From Candidatus Obscuribacterales bacterium (GTDB lineage Bacteria > Cyanobacteriota > Vampirovibrionia > Obscuribacterales > Obscuribacteraceae), in NCBI GenBank assembly GCA_019752635.1, contig JAIELX010000109.1:1-57425 (forward strand): a DNA stretch of 57,425 nt, written 5' to 3'. Every line of letters starts with the position of its first letter. The first letter of the stretch is position 1. Below, one piece after another: positions 43,030 through 51,183 of the stretch. The translations under genes were made by a program, and so were the position numbers. The notes beneath the pieces are model-generated. The model had not been told where the DNA came from and searched no databases. It saw nothing but the letters and a program-made list of their open reading frames with translations.

Positions 43030-43593
43030 ATGTTTAAAGATATGCTCTTAGTTTTTTTAGCGGCACTTTTGATCACGGCGGTGGTCAACGGACAACCTCC
43101 GGCGGTCAAAGACACTCCGCAAACCGGTACCTCCAGCGTTACCTCGAACGGGACCGGCGGTGATTCGCCGGACACGTTCGAAGAAGCAGTCACATCGAAC
43201 AAAGACCTGGCTGATGAAGGCGTCGCAGCTGTTGGAAGCGCAGCGGAAACCTCAGACGATACATTCGACGACGACGTGCTGAAATCGAACGTACCGGTGC
43301 TGGTTGATTTTTCGATACAAGGCTGTGAGCCCTGTAGAAGAATGGCTCCGATACTCGATTCGCTGGCCGGCGAATATGAAGGCAGATTGAAAATCGTAAA
43401 GTTGGATGCAGATCTAAACTCCAAGGTCAAAGAGCGCTACAACGTTACCGCTTTTCCGACATTCATTCTTTTCAACCAGGGCAAGCAAGCAGCTCGAAGC
43501 ACAGGCGCCATGCCTAAAGCCGAGCTTGCATCCATTCTCGATCAGCATGCCTTGAAAGCAGGACCAATTGAAGGGGAAAAGTTGCTGGATTGA
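43030..43593 (+). CDS. Exported or membrane-anchored thioredoxin-like protein (CEPC)
   Basis: 187 residues from ATG 43030. Residues 1-22 (MFKDMLLVFLAALLITAVV) form a signal or anchor helix. Then a Thr/Ser/Asp-rich linker of about 60 residues precedes a thioredoxin domain whose redox motif is CEPC (in QGCEPCRRMAP) and whose cis-Pro segment is TAFPTFILF. Trp before the first Cys is replaced by Gly, and GP by EP, which should shift the redox potential. It would work on extracytoplasmic disulfides. An in-frame start 22 codons upstream would add a Cys-rich leader and spoil the signal. It resembles the adjacent TrxA over the domain, so it probably arose by duplication. Confidence 0.82.
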   Translation: MFKDMLLVFLAALLITAVVNGQPPAVKDTPQTGTSSVTSNGTGGDSPDTFEEAVTSNKDLADEGVAAVGSAAETSDDTFDDDVLKSNVPVLVDFSIQGCEPCRRMAPILDSLAGEYEGRLKIVKLDADLNSKVKERYNVTAFPTFILFNQGKQAARSTGAMPKAELASILDQHALKAGPIEGEKLLD

Positions 43594-43724
43594 GGAATTG
43601 TTTTAACCGGGTTTCCCCTACCTGACATTCGGAACAAATCTTCTGACCATATTGGCATTTCGAGATAAAATATTGTTTAACGTTGTCCGGGCTATGCCCT
43701 GACAATCTCGAGAGGAAACCGCCC

Positions 43725-44012
43725 TTGTTCAAAGACCTTATCGTCAGCTTTCTCATCGTTCTACTGGTGGCGTGCTTGCTGAACAGCATCGGCATTGCGC
43801 TCGGCGTAGTGCAGGGATACATGCCGTACCCCTGGCCATCAGCCATCAATGGGGTTTCCGAAGCCAAGGGCGGTTTCGGTATGAAACGCGACGACCTGAT
43901 TTACCCGGAGATTCACTTCACCGAGAAAGACAGAACCGTTCAGTACATGACAGGTATCAGTGACGGAAAAGAACGAGCAAATGTCGAGTTTCCGTTGGGC
44001 GCAAACAATTAA
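43725..44012 (+). CDS. Small single-TM protein in the tri-AAA protease operon
   Basis: 95 residues from TTG 43725, chosen because AGAGG (43711-43715) lies nine bases upstream. The N-terminus (LFKDLIVSFLIVLLVACLLNSIG) is one hydrophobic helix, strikingly like the N-terminus of the preceding exported thioredoxin (both FKD then a Leu/Val-rich helix). The rest is about 65 residues, polar, with a YMPYPWP patch and a DRTVQYMTGI strand. No family is recognised. Its stop is 17 bp before the ATG of the FtsH-like gene, so the two are almost certainly one operon. It could be a membrane partner or adaptor, comparable in role only to HflK/HflC; there is no sequence likeness to those. Confidence 0.75.
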   Translation: MFKDLIVSFLIVLLVACLLNSIGIALGVVQGYMPYPWPSAINGVSEAKGGFGMKRDDLIYPEIHFTEKDRTVQYMTGISDGKERANVEFPLGANN

Positions 44013-44029
44013 AGGAGCGACAAACCAGT

Positions 44030-47000
44030 ATGTTAAAGCCGTGGGTAAGGTGGACCTTCCTAATCATATGGACAGTGGGACTCCTGATGTCCAGCCAGTA
44101 CTGGAACCCGTTTACGTCGTTCCAGGCGCTCCTGAAGTACACAGTCGTATCCGTCGTCGCCAGCGCCATCTTTGGAGCGCTGGTGATATTGATCCAGTGG
44201 TATCTACTGCTGGCAATTATCTTTCCGCTCCCGCCGCGAGCTGATTCACGCGCCCCGAAAGGTTTCTGGAAACGAACCTTTCCCTGGATGTTCAAGGAGC
44301 CTCCGATCAACCCCAAGGCCCCGACAACGTTGGGCGACCTGGTCGGCAACAGCCAGGCTAAGATCGAAATTCGAGAAGTGATGGATATGATCGCAAACCC
44401 GCAAGAGTATGCGGCATCCGGCGCCGAAGTACCCAAAGGCATGTTGTTTGTCGGTCCCCCTGGCGTAGGCAAAACCCTTTTTGCTCGCGCCATGGCTAAC
44501 GAAATCGGCATTCCATTCTATGTGGTGGAGGGTTCGTCGCTAAGCGGTCTGATCATGGGTCTGGGCGTACTGAAGCTAAAAACTCTGTTTGCCAAATTGC
44601 GCAAGCACGACAAAGCCATTCTGTTTATCGACGAGATCGATTCGATCGGCAGCAGACGTCAGGGTGATAAAGGCTTCGGCGGAGTCGCCGATATGAACAT
44701 GACTTTGAACACTCTGCTGACCGAGATGGACGGATTCAAGAGCTGCAATGTAATGGTTATTGGTGCCACTAATAATGATGGCATTCTCGACCCGGCACTC
44801 ATGCGCGCAGGTCGAATGGACCGCAAGATTTACTTCCAACTGCCTCAGCCCGAAGAACGGCAAGAGATCTTTCGCTACTACCTCAACAAAGTCAGCAGCG
44901 GAGACGATATCAATTTTCCGGAACTGGGCAAGCTGACGCAAAACTTCTCACCGGCAGAAATCGCCAGCGTCGTAAACGAAGCGGCTTTGATTTGCCGCAG
45001 ACCTGGCGGACCGGGCAAAGTGAACATGTCCATGATGGAACAGGCGCTCGATCGCATCCAAGTTGGACTCGAGCGCACGATGGTCGGAAGTGGAATCGAC
45101 ATCGGCAACACTGATTCATCTATACGTCTGGACGATGTCATCGGCATCGACGAAACTAAGCAAGATATTCTGGAGATCATCGATTTTCTCAAGCGCGGTG
45201 ACGATCTGCGCAAAATCGGCGCCAAAATTCCAAAAGGCGTTTTATTAATCGGACCTCCCGGCGTTGGTAAAACGATGCTGGCCAAAGCAATGGCCAACGA
45301 AGCGAATGTTCCGTTCTTCGGCATGTCCGCCAGCTACTTTGTCAGCATGTTCGCGGGAGAAGGCGCCGGGCGACTAAAAGCCCTCTATTCGCAGGCAAGA
45401 AAGAGTCCTGCGGCCATCGTTTTCATCGACGAAATCGATGCAATTTCCGGAACGATGTCCGAATCAGGCAATAATCGTACCGACGCGCTCAATCAGCTAT
45501 TGATCGAACTGGACGGGCTGACCCGTAGCAACGTCATAACGGTCGGCGCAACTAACAACGAAGCAAATCTCGATCCGGCATTCATGCGTTCGGGACGTTT
45601 CGATCGCAAGGCATATGTGGGACTCCCCGATGGCGAAGCAAGATCGAAGATCTTCGCGAAGTACCTTTCCACCATCAAAATGAAATCGGAACCCGATTTG
45701 GTGAAGCTCGGCACTATAACAACCAACTTCTCCGGGGCCGACATTGCTGCCACAGTAAACGAAGCGGCGTTCATTGCAGTGCGCAAGGGCAAGACCCACG
45801 TTGAAGAAGTGGACCTGGAAGAAGCGGTTGATCGAGTCTCCGTATCCGCAGGTCACAAACTGAATACCTACGGCATGAACCTGGCCCGCGTGCCTGACCT
45901 GGACGTCAAACTTTCCGACGTAAAGGGAATGGACGAAGCTATCGCTGAGGCATCGGAAGTAGTTGGTCTACTGAAAAACGCCGACAAGATCCGCTCCACC
46001 GGATTGAAGGCACCCAAAGGCGTGCTCCTGGTCGGTCCTCCCGGCACCGGTAAAACGATGTTGGCCAAGGCAATTGCCAACGAGGCCGGCGTTCCCTTCT
46101 ATGCCCTGTCCGGCGGAGACTTCCAGTCCATGTGGGCGGGTGTCGGAGCCAACAGAGTGCGCGCCGTTTACGAACAAGCTCGCCGCAGCGGCAAGCCAGC
46201 GATCGTATTTATCGATGAGATAGACGCCTTGGGCGGCAAACGAGGAATCGACACCGGCGGCGGCGCCATCCAGGACTCCAACAAGACCCTGAACCAGTTC
46301 CTCGTTGAGCTCGACGGTTTCGGCAAGCACAAAGTACTAACAATCGGCGCCACAAACCATCCGGACATGCTGGACAGAGCACTTCTTCGTCCCGGCCGCT
46401 TCGATCGACGCATCGACGTTCCTCTACCGAATCTGGAAGGTCGTGATGCAATTCTCGGACACTATCTCAAGAAAACAAAAGTGGATGAGAGCGTCATGCC
46501 GCTTGAGATTGCGCGAATGACCGTATGGAAAAGCGGCGCCGATATTGCCAACATTGTCAACGAAGCCGGACTATTCGCAATCCGCGAAGGTCGAGACGCT
46601 ATCGCTCAAATCGATCTGGTTCGAGCCGTCCAACGCACCAGCTTCGGCATGTCCTACAGCAGACAAATTCTGCTTGAGGAACTGCAGGCAACAGCCTGGC
46701 ACGAAGCTGGTCATGCAATAGTGGCGTACTTCCGCAACAAGCACGATCGCATCCAAGTTGTGACCATCGTCCCGACGAGCGAAGCGCTCGGTTATGTCTG
46801 GTATGTCAGCAAGGACGATCGCTTCAAAGCCGACACCAGACAGGAATGCCTGGTCAACATTGAAATTGCTCTGGGCGGTTACTGTGGCGAAATGCTCCAC
46901 ATGGGCACCACTACCGGTGGTGTAAGCGCCGACCTCGAGTCCGCAGCCAGCACGGCGAGCAGCATGATTCGCAAGTGGGGTATGGGCAGCTTCAAGTTCA

Positions 47001-47380
47001 ATACAGGCACAGCCTTCGCCAGTTTCAGTAAACAAAACGGTTCCGGAGCAGGTTCAGACCTCACGGAGCGTGAAATCGAACTCCAAATCAAAGAGGTTGT
47101 GGATGCCTGCATGAGCAATGTAGAGAAACTACTACAAGCTCACAAGCAAGAGATGGCGCTTATCGCCAACGCCCTGTTGGAGAAGGAAACGCTCTACTAC
47201 AGAGACTTGGTCGAGATTCTGGAACCGCATCGTACTACAGCGGACATCCAGAAAGAGATCGCCGAGCTGGGCGACCGCAAGTTGATTGGCAAAAAGTCGT
47301 ACATCGACCTTCATGCAATCAGAGGCGGGGCCGGAACGACCAACAACTTCTCAGCGGAAGTAACTCCAAACGACGAGTAA
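44030..47380 (+). CDS. FtsH-type membrane zinc protease with three tandem AAA+ modules
   Basis: 1116 residues, against about 600-700 for FtsH. Two TM helices (about 8-20 and 38-65) replace the usual N-terminus. AAA-1 has Walker A GPPGVGKT (142-149), Walker B FIDEID (199-204) and Arg fingers 262/265. AAA-2 has Walker A 408-415, Walker B 465-470 and Arg 523/526. AAA-3 has GPPGTGKT 669-676, Walker B 727-732 and Arg 790/793. M41 peptidase follows with HEAGH (891-895) and third zinc ligand Asp 968. All ATPase sites look competent. Pore-loop aromatics occur in AAA-2 (MFAGEG) and AAA-3 (MWAGVG), but AAA-1 has LIMGLG. AGGAG precedes the ATG by 12 bases. It is co-transcribed with a small TM protein and followed by a strong terminator. 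Confidence 0.93.
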   Translation: MLKPWVRWTFLIIWTVGLLMSSQYWNPFTSFQALLKYTVVSVVASAIFGALVILIQWYLLLAIIFPLPPRADSRAPKGFWKRTFPWMFKEPPINPKAPTTLGDLVGNSQAKIEIREVMDMIANPQEYAASGAEVPKGMLFVGPPGVGKTLFARAMANEIGIPFYVVEGSSLSGLIMGLGVLKLKTLFAKLRKHDKAILFIDEIDSIGSRRQGDKGFGGVADMNMTLNTLLTEMDGFKSCNVMVIGATNNDGILDPALMRAGRMDRKIYFQLPQPEERQEIFRYYLNKVSSGDDINFPELGKLTQNFSPAEIASVVNEAALICRRPGGPGKVNMSMMEQALDRIQVGLERTMVGSGIDIGNTDSSIRLDDVIGIDETKQDILEIIDFLKRGDDLRKIGAKIPKGVLLIGPPGVGKTMLAKAMANEANVPFFGMSASYFVSMFAGEGAGRLKALYSQARKSPAAIVFIDEIDAISGTMSESGNNRTDALNQLLIELDGLTRSNVITVGATNNEANLDPAFMRSGRFDRKAYVGLPDGEARSKIFAKYLSTIKMKSEPDLVKLGTITTNFSGADIAATVNEAAFIAVRKGKTHVEEVDLEEAVDRVSVSAGHKLNTYGMNLARVPDLDVKLSDVKGMDEAIAEASEVVGLLKNADKIRSTGLKAPKGVLLVGPPGTGKTMLAKAIANEAGVPFYALSGGDFQSMWAGVGANRVRAVYEQARRSGKPAIVFIDEIDALGGKRGIDTGGGAIQDSNKTLNQFLVELDGFGKHKVLTIGATNHPDMLDRALLRPGRFDRRIDVPLPNLEGRDAILGHYLKKTKVDESVMPLEIARMTVWKSGADIANIVNEAGLFAIREGRDAIAQIDLVRAVQRTSFGMSYSRQILLEELQATAWHEAGHAIVAYFRNKHDRIQVVTIVPTSEALGYVWYVSKDDRFKADTRQECLVNIEIALGGYCGEMLHMGTTTGGVSADLESAASTASSMIRKWGMGSFKFNTGTAFASFSKQNGSGAGSDLTEREIELQIKEVVDACMSNVEKLLQAHKQEMALIANALLEKETLYYRDLVEILEPHRTTADIQKEIAELGDRKLIGKKSYIDLHAIRGGAGTTNNFSAEVTPNDE

Positions 47381-47408
47381 GTCGGGGACCGAAAACGAAA
47401 CCAATAAG

Positions 47409-47440
47409 AGAGGATAGGCTTCGGTCTATCCTCTTTCTCC
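47409..47440 (+). terminator. Strong intrinsic terminator with UUCG loop after the tri-AAA gene
   Basis: AGAGGATAG (47409-47417) pairs with CTATCCTCT (47426-47434); inside, a G-U pair and C-G pair close a UUCG tetraloop, giving an 11-bp stem. It is followed by TTCTCC. It lies 28 bp after the protease stop and closes the operon. Confidence 0.8.
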
Positions 47441-47657
47441 ATGCGGTGCTATGTAACCAATTTTTCACTTCCACCACCTATGTTGTTTTTGCATGAAGGA
47501 AGTGACACTGCGCTATTTCGACAAACACAATGTGGATGCCACGAAAAATCCATATTTCATTCACAAATTACTCACCAATCACTGGTAACGTGACCTCATC
47601 GGTTGAAGGTTTTGGTCGAAAGCAAACTTCCGGGTTTGTTTTTCCAGGAGAAGCATC

Positions 47658-48173
47658 ATGTTCCATGACGAACAAGACGACACTTACGTGGACCTGTCCG
47701 CGCATTCAATTTTGTGGACCAGATTCATGCAACTAGGCAAAGAGCACCTGGCGGCGAACGACCACGGCGAAGCGATCAAGCTTTTTACCCTGGCTGAAAA
47801 CACGGTGTCTCGGACGAAAGACCTTGTTCGCCAAACCGAGAGCTTGAGCTGGCTGATCATGGCTTACAGCAAGATGAAAAATGCGGCAGCAGCCGAACCG
47901 CTTCTCGAAAAGCTCATGACTGTTGTAGACGAAATGGAAGCAAAGCGCTTCAATCAACCGGAACAGAGGCTACACGCCATTGCCCTGCGGGCGGAGTTGA
48001 AATGCAAGTTTAATGAGGCGGAGGCAGCGTACAGCTGGTTACTGGCTTCGTATCAACAGCGCGGACTTCACTCGGCGGACCCCGAGGTCAACATCATGCT
48101 GCAAAAGTGCACTGATATGAACGTGATGCAGCAGCAGTATCAACGCAACCAGCCACTCATGGCGCTCAACTAA
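47658..48173 (+). CDS. TPR-like helical protein
   Basis: 171 residues, all helical, with degenerate TPR units (EHLAANDHGEAIKLFTLAE; SKMKNAAAAEPLLEKLM; KFNEAEAAYSWLLASY). No signal peptide or TM segment. GGAG is seven bases before the ATG. It is the only gene between the tri-AAA operon terminator and the convergent Ser/Thr kinase gene, whose stop is five bases away. The function is unknown; similar small TPR proteins recur across the window. Confidence 0.8.
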   Translation: MFHDEQDDTYVDLSAHSILWTRFMQLGKEHLAANDHGEAIKLFTLAENTVSRTKDLVRQTESLSWLIMAYSKMKNAAAAEPLLEKLMTVVDEMEAKRFNQPEQRLHAIALRAELKCKFNEAEAAYSWLLASYQQRGLHSADPEVNIMLQKCTDMNVMQQQYQRNQPLMALN

Positions 48174-48177
48174 CGAT

Positions 48178-51132
48178 TTAACGATTCGCGTCTTTCGTTG
48201 CACGCTTGCAAGCCAGGGTCACAGCGGTCAATTCGGCTTCCGTGTGCGGCATACTCTTCAGCGCCGCAGCCTTTTGCACAAGAGCGGTAGCTCGCATCAC
48301 CCGGTCTAGCGGATAAGACATCTCAATCAAATTCAAACAGCGGTCGAAACTCTCCATACTCTCTTTCTTGTTTCGTTGACTACTATAAATGCAGCCCAAC
48401 AATCGGTAGATCTCGCTTTGCAAGAGCGAAGCGGATTCTGAGATTTGTCCGTCGGCTTCAAGCGCGGACTTTAACTCCTTCAGCCCATTTTCGAACTTCG
48501 AAGGGTCCGAGTCAGTGTCGCCCCAACGGCAATAAGTCGAAGCAAGCCCTAATTGAGCTCTGATTTTTTCTTGCTTACCCGCAGAGCGCTTGCAAGCCTC
48601 CCGACCGGCTCTCTCAGCCAAGTTGAAGTCATGGCACAACACCAACCCGTTGGCCACCCCAAGCAACCAGGCAACCTGCTCCGCCCTGGCAGGACCAGTT
48701 GCCGACTTTGTGCTCAGCAGGTAAGAAGCAGCGCTACGTAGCAAAGGCAAAGCCTTTGTACGCTCTTCCTCACTGCTCGTTCCGATGCTGGTCTGATTCG
48801 TGAACCAGGAAGCAAGAAGATATTCGGCACCGGCAGCTCGATGTAAATCATTAGGTAATCCGCGCTGCTTCAATTTGCCAATGGCGTTTTCCAGCAACGG
48901 GATACACCCAGACCGCCTCCCGGAAACTTCCACTTCCCGAAGAAGCACGTAAAACCAATCCTCCACCAGCCGGTCTTCGCTCGTTTGGGCCTTGAGAAAA
49001 GCGATGGACTTATCCAGAAGTTCCGCAGGAGGGGGTTGCGCAGCTTGCCGATAGACCGCAAGAGAAAAGATAAAGTAGTCTTGATTCTCGACCCCGTCGC
49101 ACAGAACCGTGATTAGCGGCAGCAGATCGGCAACTTGCAGGTCCCGCTTCTTCGAGGGATAGGCCAGTGAGAGCAGCAGAACCTCGTTCAGCGTGTTGTG
49201 GCGCTCTTCATGCGAGCAATCACGAACACCTTCACACGCCTCGCGACTGACTCTCGCAGCCGATTCGAATTGGTCGCTTCGAACCAGTGCGGCGGCAGCT
49301 AAGAGACTCAGGCGGCAGTTTAGTCGAGGTAACTTGGCCTCATTCGGTCTTCGCGCGTTCAGCCAGCACTCCGCTGCAAGACTTGGGGGTCCGACCATAT
49401 CCAATGTCGGTGCCAGCTGCTGACTGCAGTCCGCGCGCTCGTTCGCAGTCGGGAGCCTTTTGATATTGACCGCTGCCATGCCGGCTTGCCGAACGGCTTC
49501 CGCCTTGTGCCCGGAGAGGAAGAGGGATTCAGCCAAATCTTTGTGAATTCGAAATTCATAAATGTCGTTAGGGCTCTGCTTTTCCAACACTTGCAGAACC
49601 CGTCTGTATGGCTCAATAGACTGTTCATGCTGTCCTCGCCGATGCAAAAACGTAGCGAGCCTGTCAGCAGATTCTATTCGCATTCCGGAATTTTCAGGGA
49701 AAGATTTCCGAGCGTGCACGTCACATTCGCGAAAAAGTGACTCGGCACGATCCATTTGTCCCGCACTTTCATAGAGGGATCCCAAACAGCCCTTGCTCTC
49801 TATGAGCTCTGGCACCGACAGCGTCTGCTCCTTGCTGTCATATCGCCGTAAGACGCTTTTTAGCGCAGCCATGGCTAGTTTTCTGTATTCAGAAACTTCG
49901 CTTCGTGGAGCTTTGCTATTCAAAGCCGCCTCGCTGCAATAGAAGTAAGCCAGAGCGCGCTCAGCCAGCGGGGCGCTTGGGTACTTCTCCAGCCATTGTT
50001 TGTAGAAATCCCTGATCTCGGTGACCGTCGAAACAATATTGTGACTTCGCAGTTCATCCGGATTGTAGAACGCTCGGCCGACTAAATGAGCCTTAGTTGA
50101 CGCTAGCATCACGGGACTTTGCGCCGGAACAAGAAACTTTGCCACTGCCGACACTACCACCAACAAGAAGAAGCTAGCCACCGCAACTAGTATCAAACGC
50201 TTTGGCATAGCGTCAGCCCCGGTAGCAATCGTGCTCGCCACCGCTTCGTAACCACTTCCTCGGGATTCATTCAGTGCATCGATCAACTCCTGCATATTTT
50301 GAAATCGATCATCCGCTGACTTACTCAGGGCTTTTGTAATGATCCGCTCTAGCCCCGTTGGCGCTGCCACCCCGGCCAGAGCAGGCACAGGCTCACTTAC
50401 GTGCTTCGACATCAGTCCGTAGGCGTTTTGATCAACGAATGGCGGCGCACCGGACAAACATTCGTACATGACGCAACCCAGCGAGTACACGTCGGAACGA
50501 ACGTCCACTTTGGCGGCCTGACATTGTTCGGGACTCATGTAAGCCGGACTTCCCAGCATGGAATCCGTGTTGGTCAGCGACTGCGAACTACCATCGCCAG
50601 TGAGTCGGGCGATCCCGAAATCAACAACTTTGACTTGCTCGCGCCCGTCATCATCAACCGTCAGCATTATGTTGGACGGCTTCAAGTCGCGGTGAACGAT
50701 ACCATGTTGATGGGCAGCCTTCATGCCCATGCAGACTTGCAGCCAGATGTCCACAGCCCGTTCTACCTGCAGTACGCCTTGCTTCAACTCTTGGCACAAT
50801 GAACGTCCTTCGACAAACTCCATCACCATTAGGAGATAACCATCACGACTCTTTTCGAAAGAGTGAACCTTGACCACATTGGGGTGATCAATCTGAAACA
50901 AGACGCGTGCCTCACGCATGAATCTGCGCATCTGGCGTTCTTGCTCGTCAGCACCGGTCCGTAGGATTTTGACAGCCACAACCTTGTCGAGCTGCAAATG
51001 ACGAGCCTGATAGACCGTAGCAGAACCGCCGACACCAAGCATCGCCAGAAAATGCAGACGTCCGTCGATTTCGCCGACACGAATCGGACTTGTCATTTTC
51101 AATTCGCCAGAGTCACTCCCGGATTGCGTCAT
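48178..51132 (-). CDS. Membrane Ser/Thr protein kinase with C-terminal helical-repeat (TPR-like) region
   Basis: 984 residues. The N-terminal Hanks-type kinase (about 18-290) has the glycine loop GVGGSATV, Lys 55, HRDLKPSN (catalytic Asp 149) and DFG (171-173), with the activation segment ending in SPAYMSPEQ. A TM helix follows (about 310-332), then about 640 residues of TPR-like helical repeats, many with Cys. Kinase inside and repeats outside is the PknB-like topology, with TPRs replacing PASTA sensors. Possible phosphoreaders are the FHA proteins at 19125 and at the right edge. The CPBP protease gene lies 51 bp upstream on the same strand. Confidence 0.93.
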   Translation of the reverse strand: MTQSGSDSGELKMTSPIRVGEIDGRLHFLAMLGVGGSATVYQARHLQLDKVVAVKILRTGADEQERQMRRFMREARVLFQIDHPNVVKVHSFEKSRDGYLLMVMEFVEGRSLCQELKQGVLQVERAVDIWLQVCMGMKAAHQHGIVHRDLKPSNIMLTVDDDGREQVKVVDFGIARLTGDGSSQSLTNTDSMLGSPAYMSPEQCQAAKVDVRSDVYSLGCVMYECLSGAPPFVDQNAYGLMSKHVSEPVPALAGVAAPTGLERIITKALSKSADDRFQNMQELIDALNESRGSGYEAVASTIATGADAMPKRLILVAVASFFLLVVVSAVAKFLVPAQSPVMLASTKAHLVGRAFYNPDELRSHNIVSTVTEIRDFYKQWLEKYPSAPLAERALAYFYCSEAALNSKAPRSEVSEYRKLAMAALKSVLRRYDSKEQTLSVPELIESKGCLGSLYESAGQMDRAESLFRECDVHARKSFPENSGMRIESADRLATFLHRRGQHEQSIEPYRRVLQVLEKQSPNDIYEFRIHKDLAESLFLSGHKAEAVRQAGMAAVNIKRLPTANERADCSQQLAPTLDMVGPPSLAAECWLNARRPNEAKLPRLNCRLSLLAAAALVRSDQFESAARVSREACEGVRDCSHEERHNTLNEVLLLSLAYPSKKRDLQVADLLPLITVLCDGVENQDYFIFSLAVYRQAAQPPPAELLDKSIAFLKAQTSEDRLVEDWFYVLLREVEVSGRRSGCIPLLENAIGKLKQRGLPNDLHRAAGAEYLLASWFTNQTSIGTSSEEERTKALPLLRSAASYLLSTKSATGPARAEQVAWLLGVANGLVLCHDFNLAERAGREACKRSAGKQEKIRAQLGLASTYCRWGDTDSDPSKFENGLKELKSALEADGQISESASLLQSEIYRLLGCIYSSQRNKKESMESFDRCLNLIEMSYPLDRVMRATALVQKAAALKSMPHTEAELTAVTLACKRATKDANR

Positions 51133-51183
51133 GATTGTCTTAGGCAGACTGGGGACTACTCCCTTATTCCCGCAATGTTGGGC

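Noticed and set aside
44030..47380. Tri-AAA protein as an assembly duplication of one ftsH
   Set aside because: The three modules differ at most positions (for example the pore loops and insert lengths), so this is ancient divergence, not a copied block.
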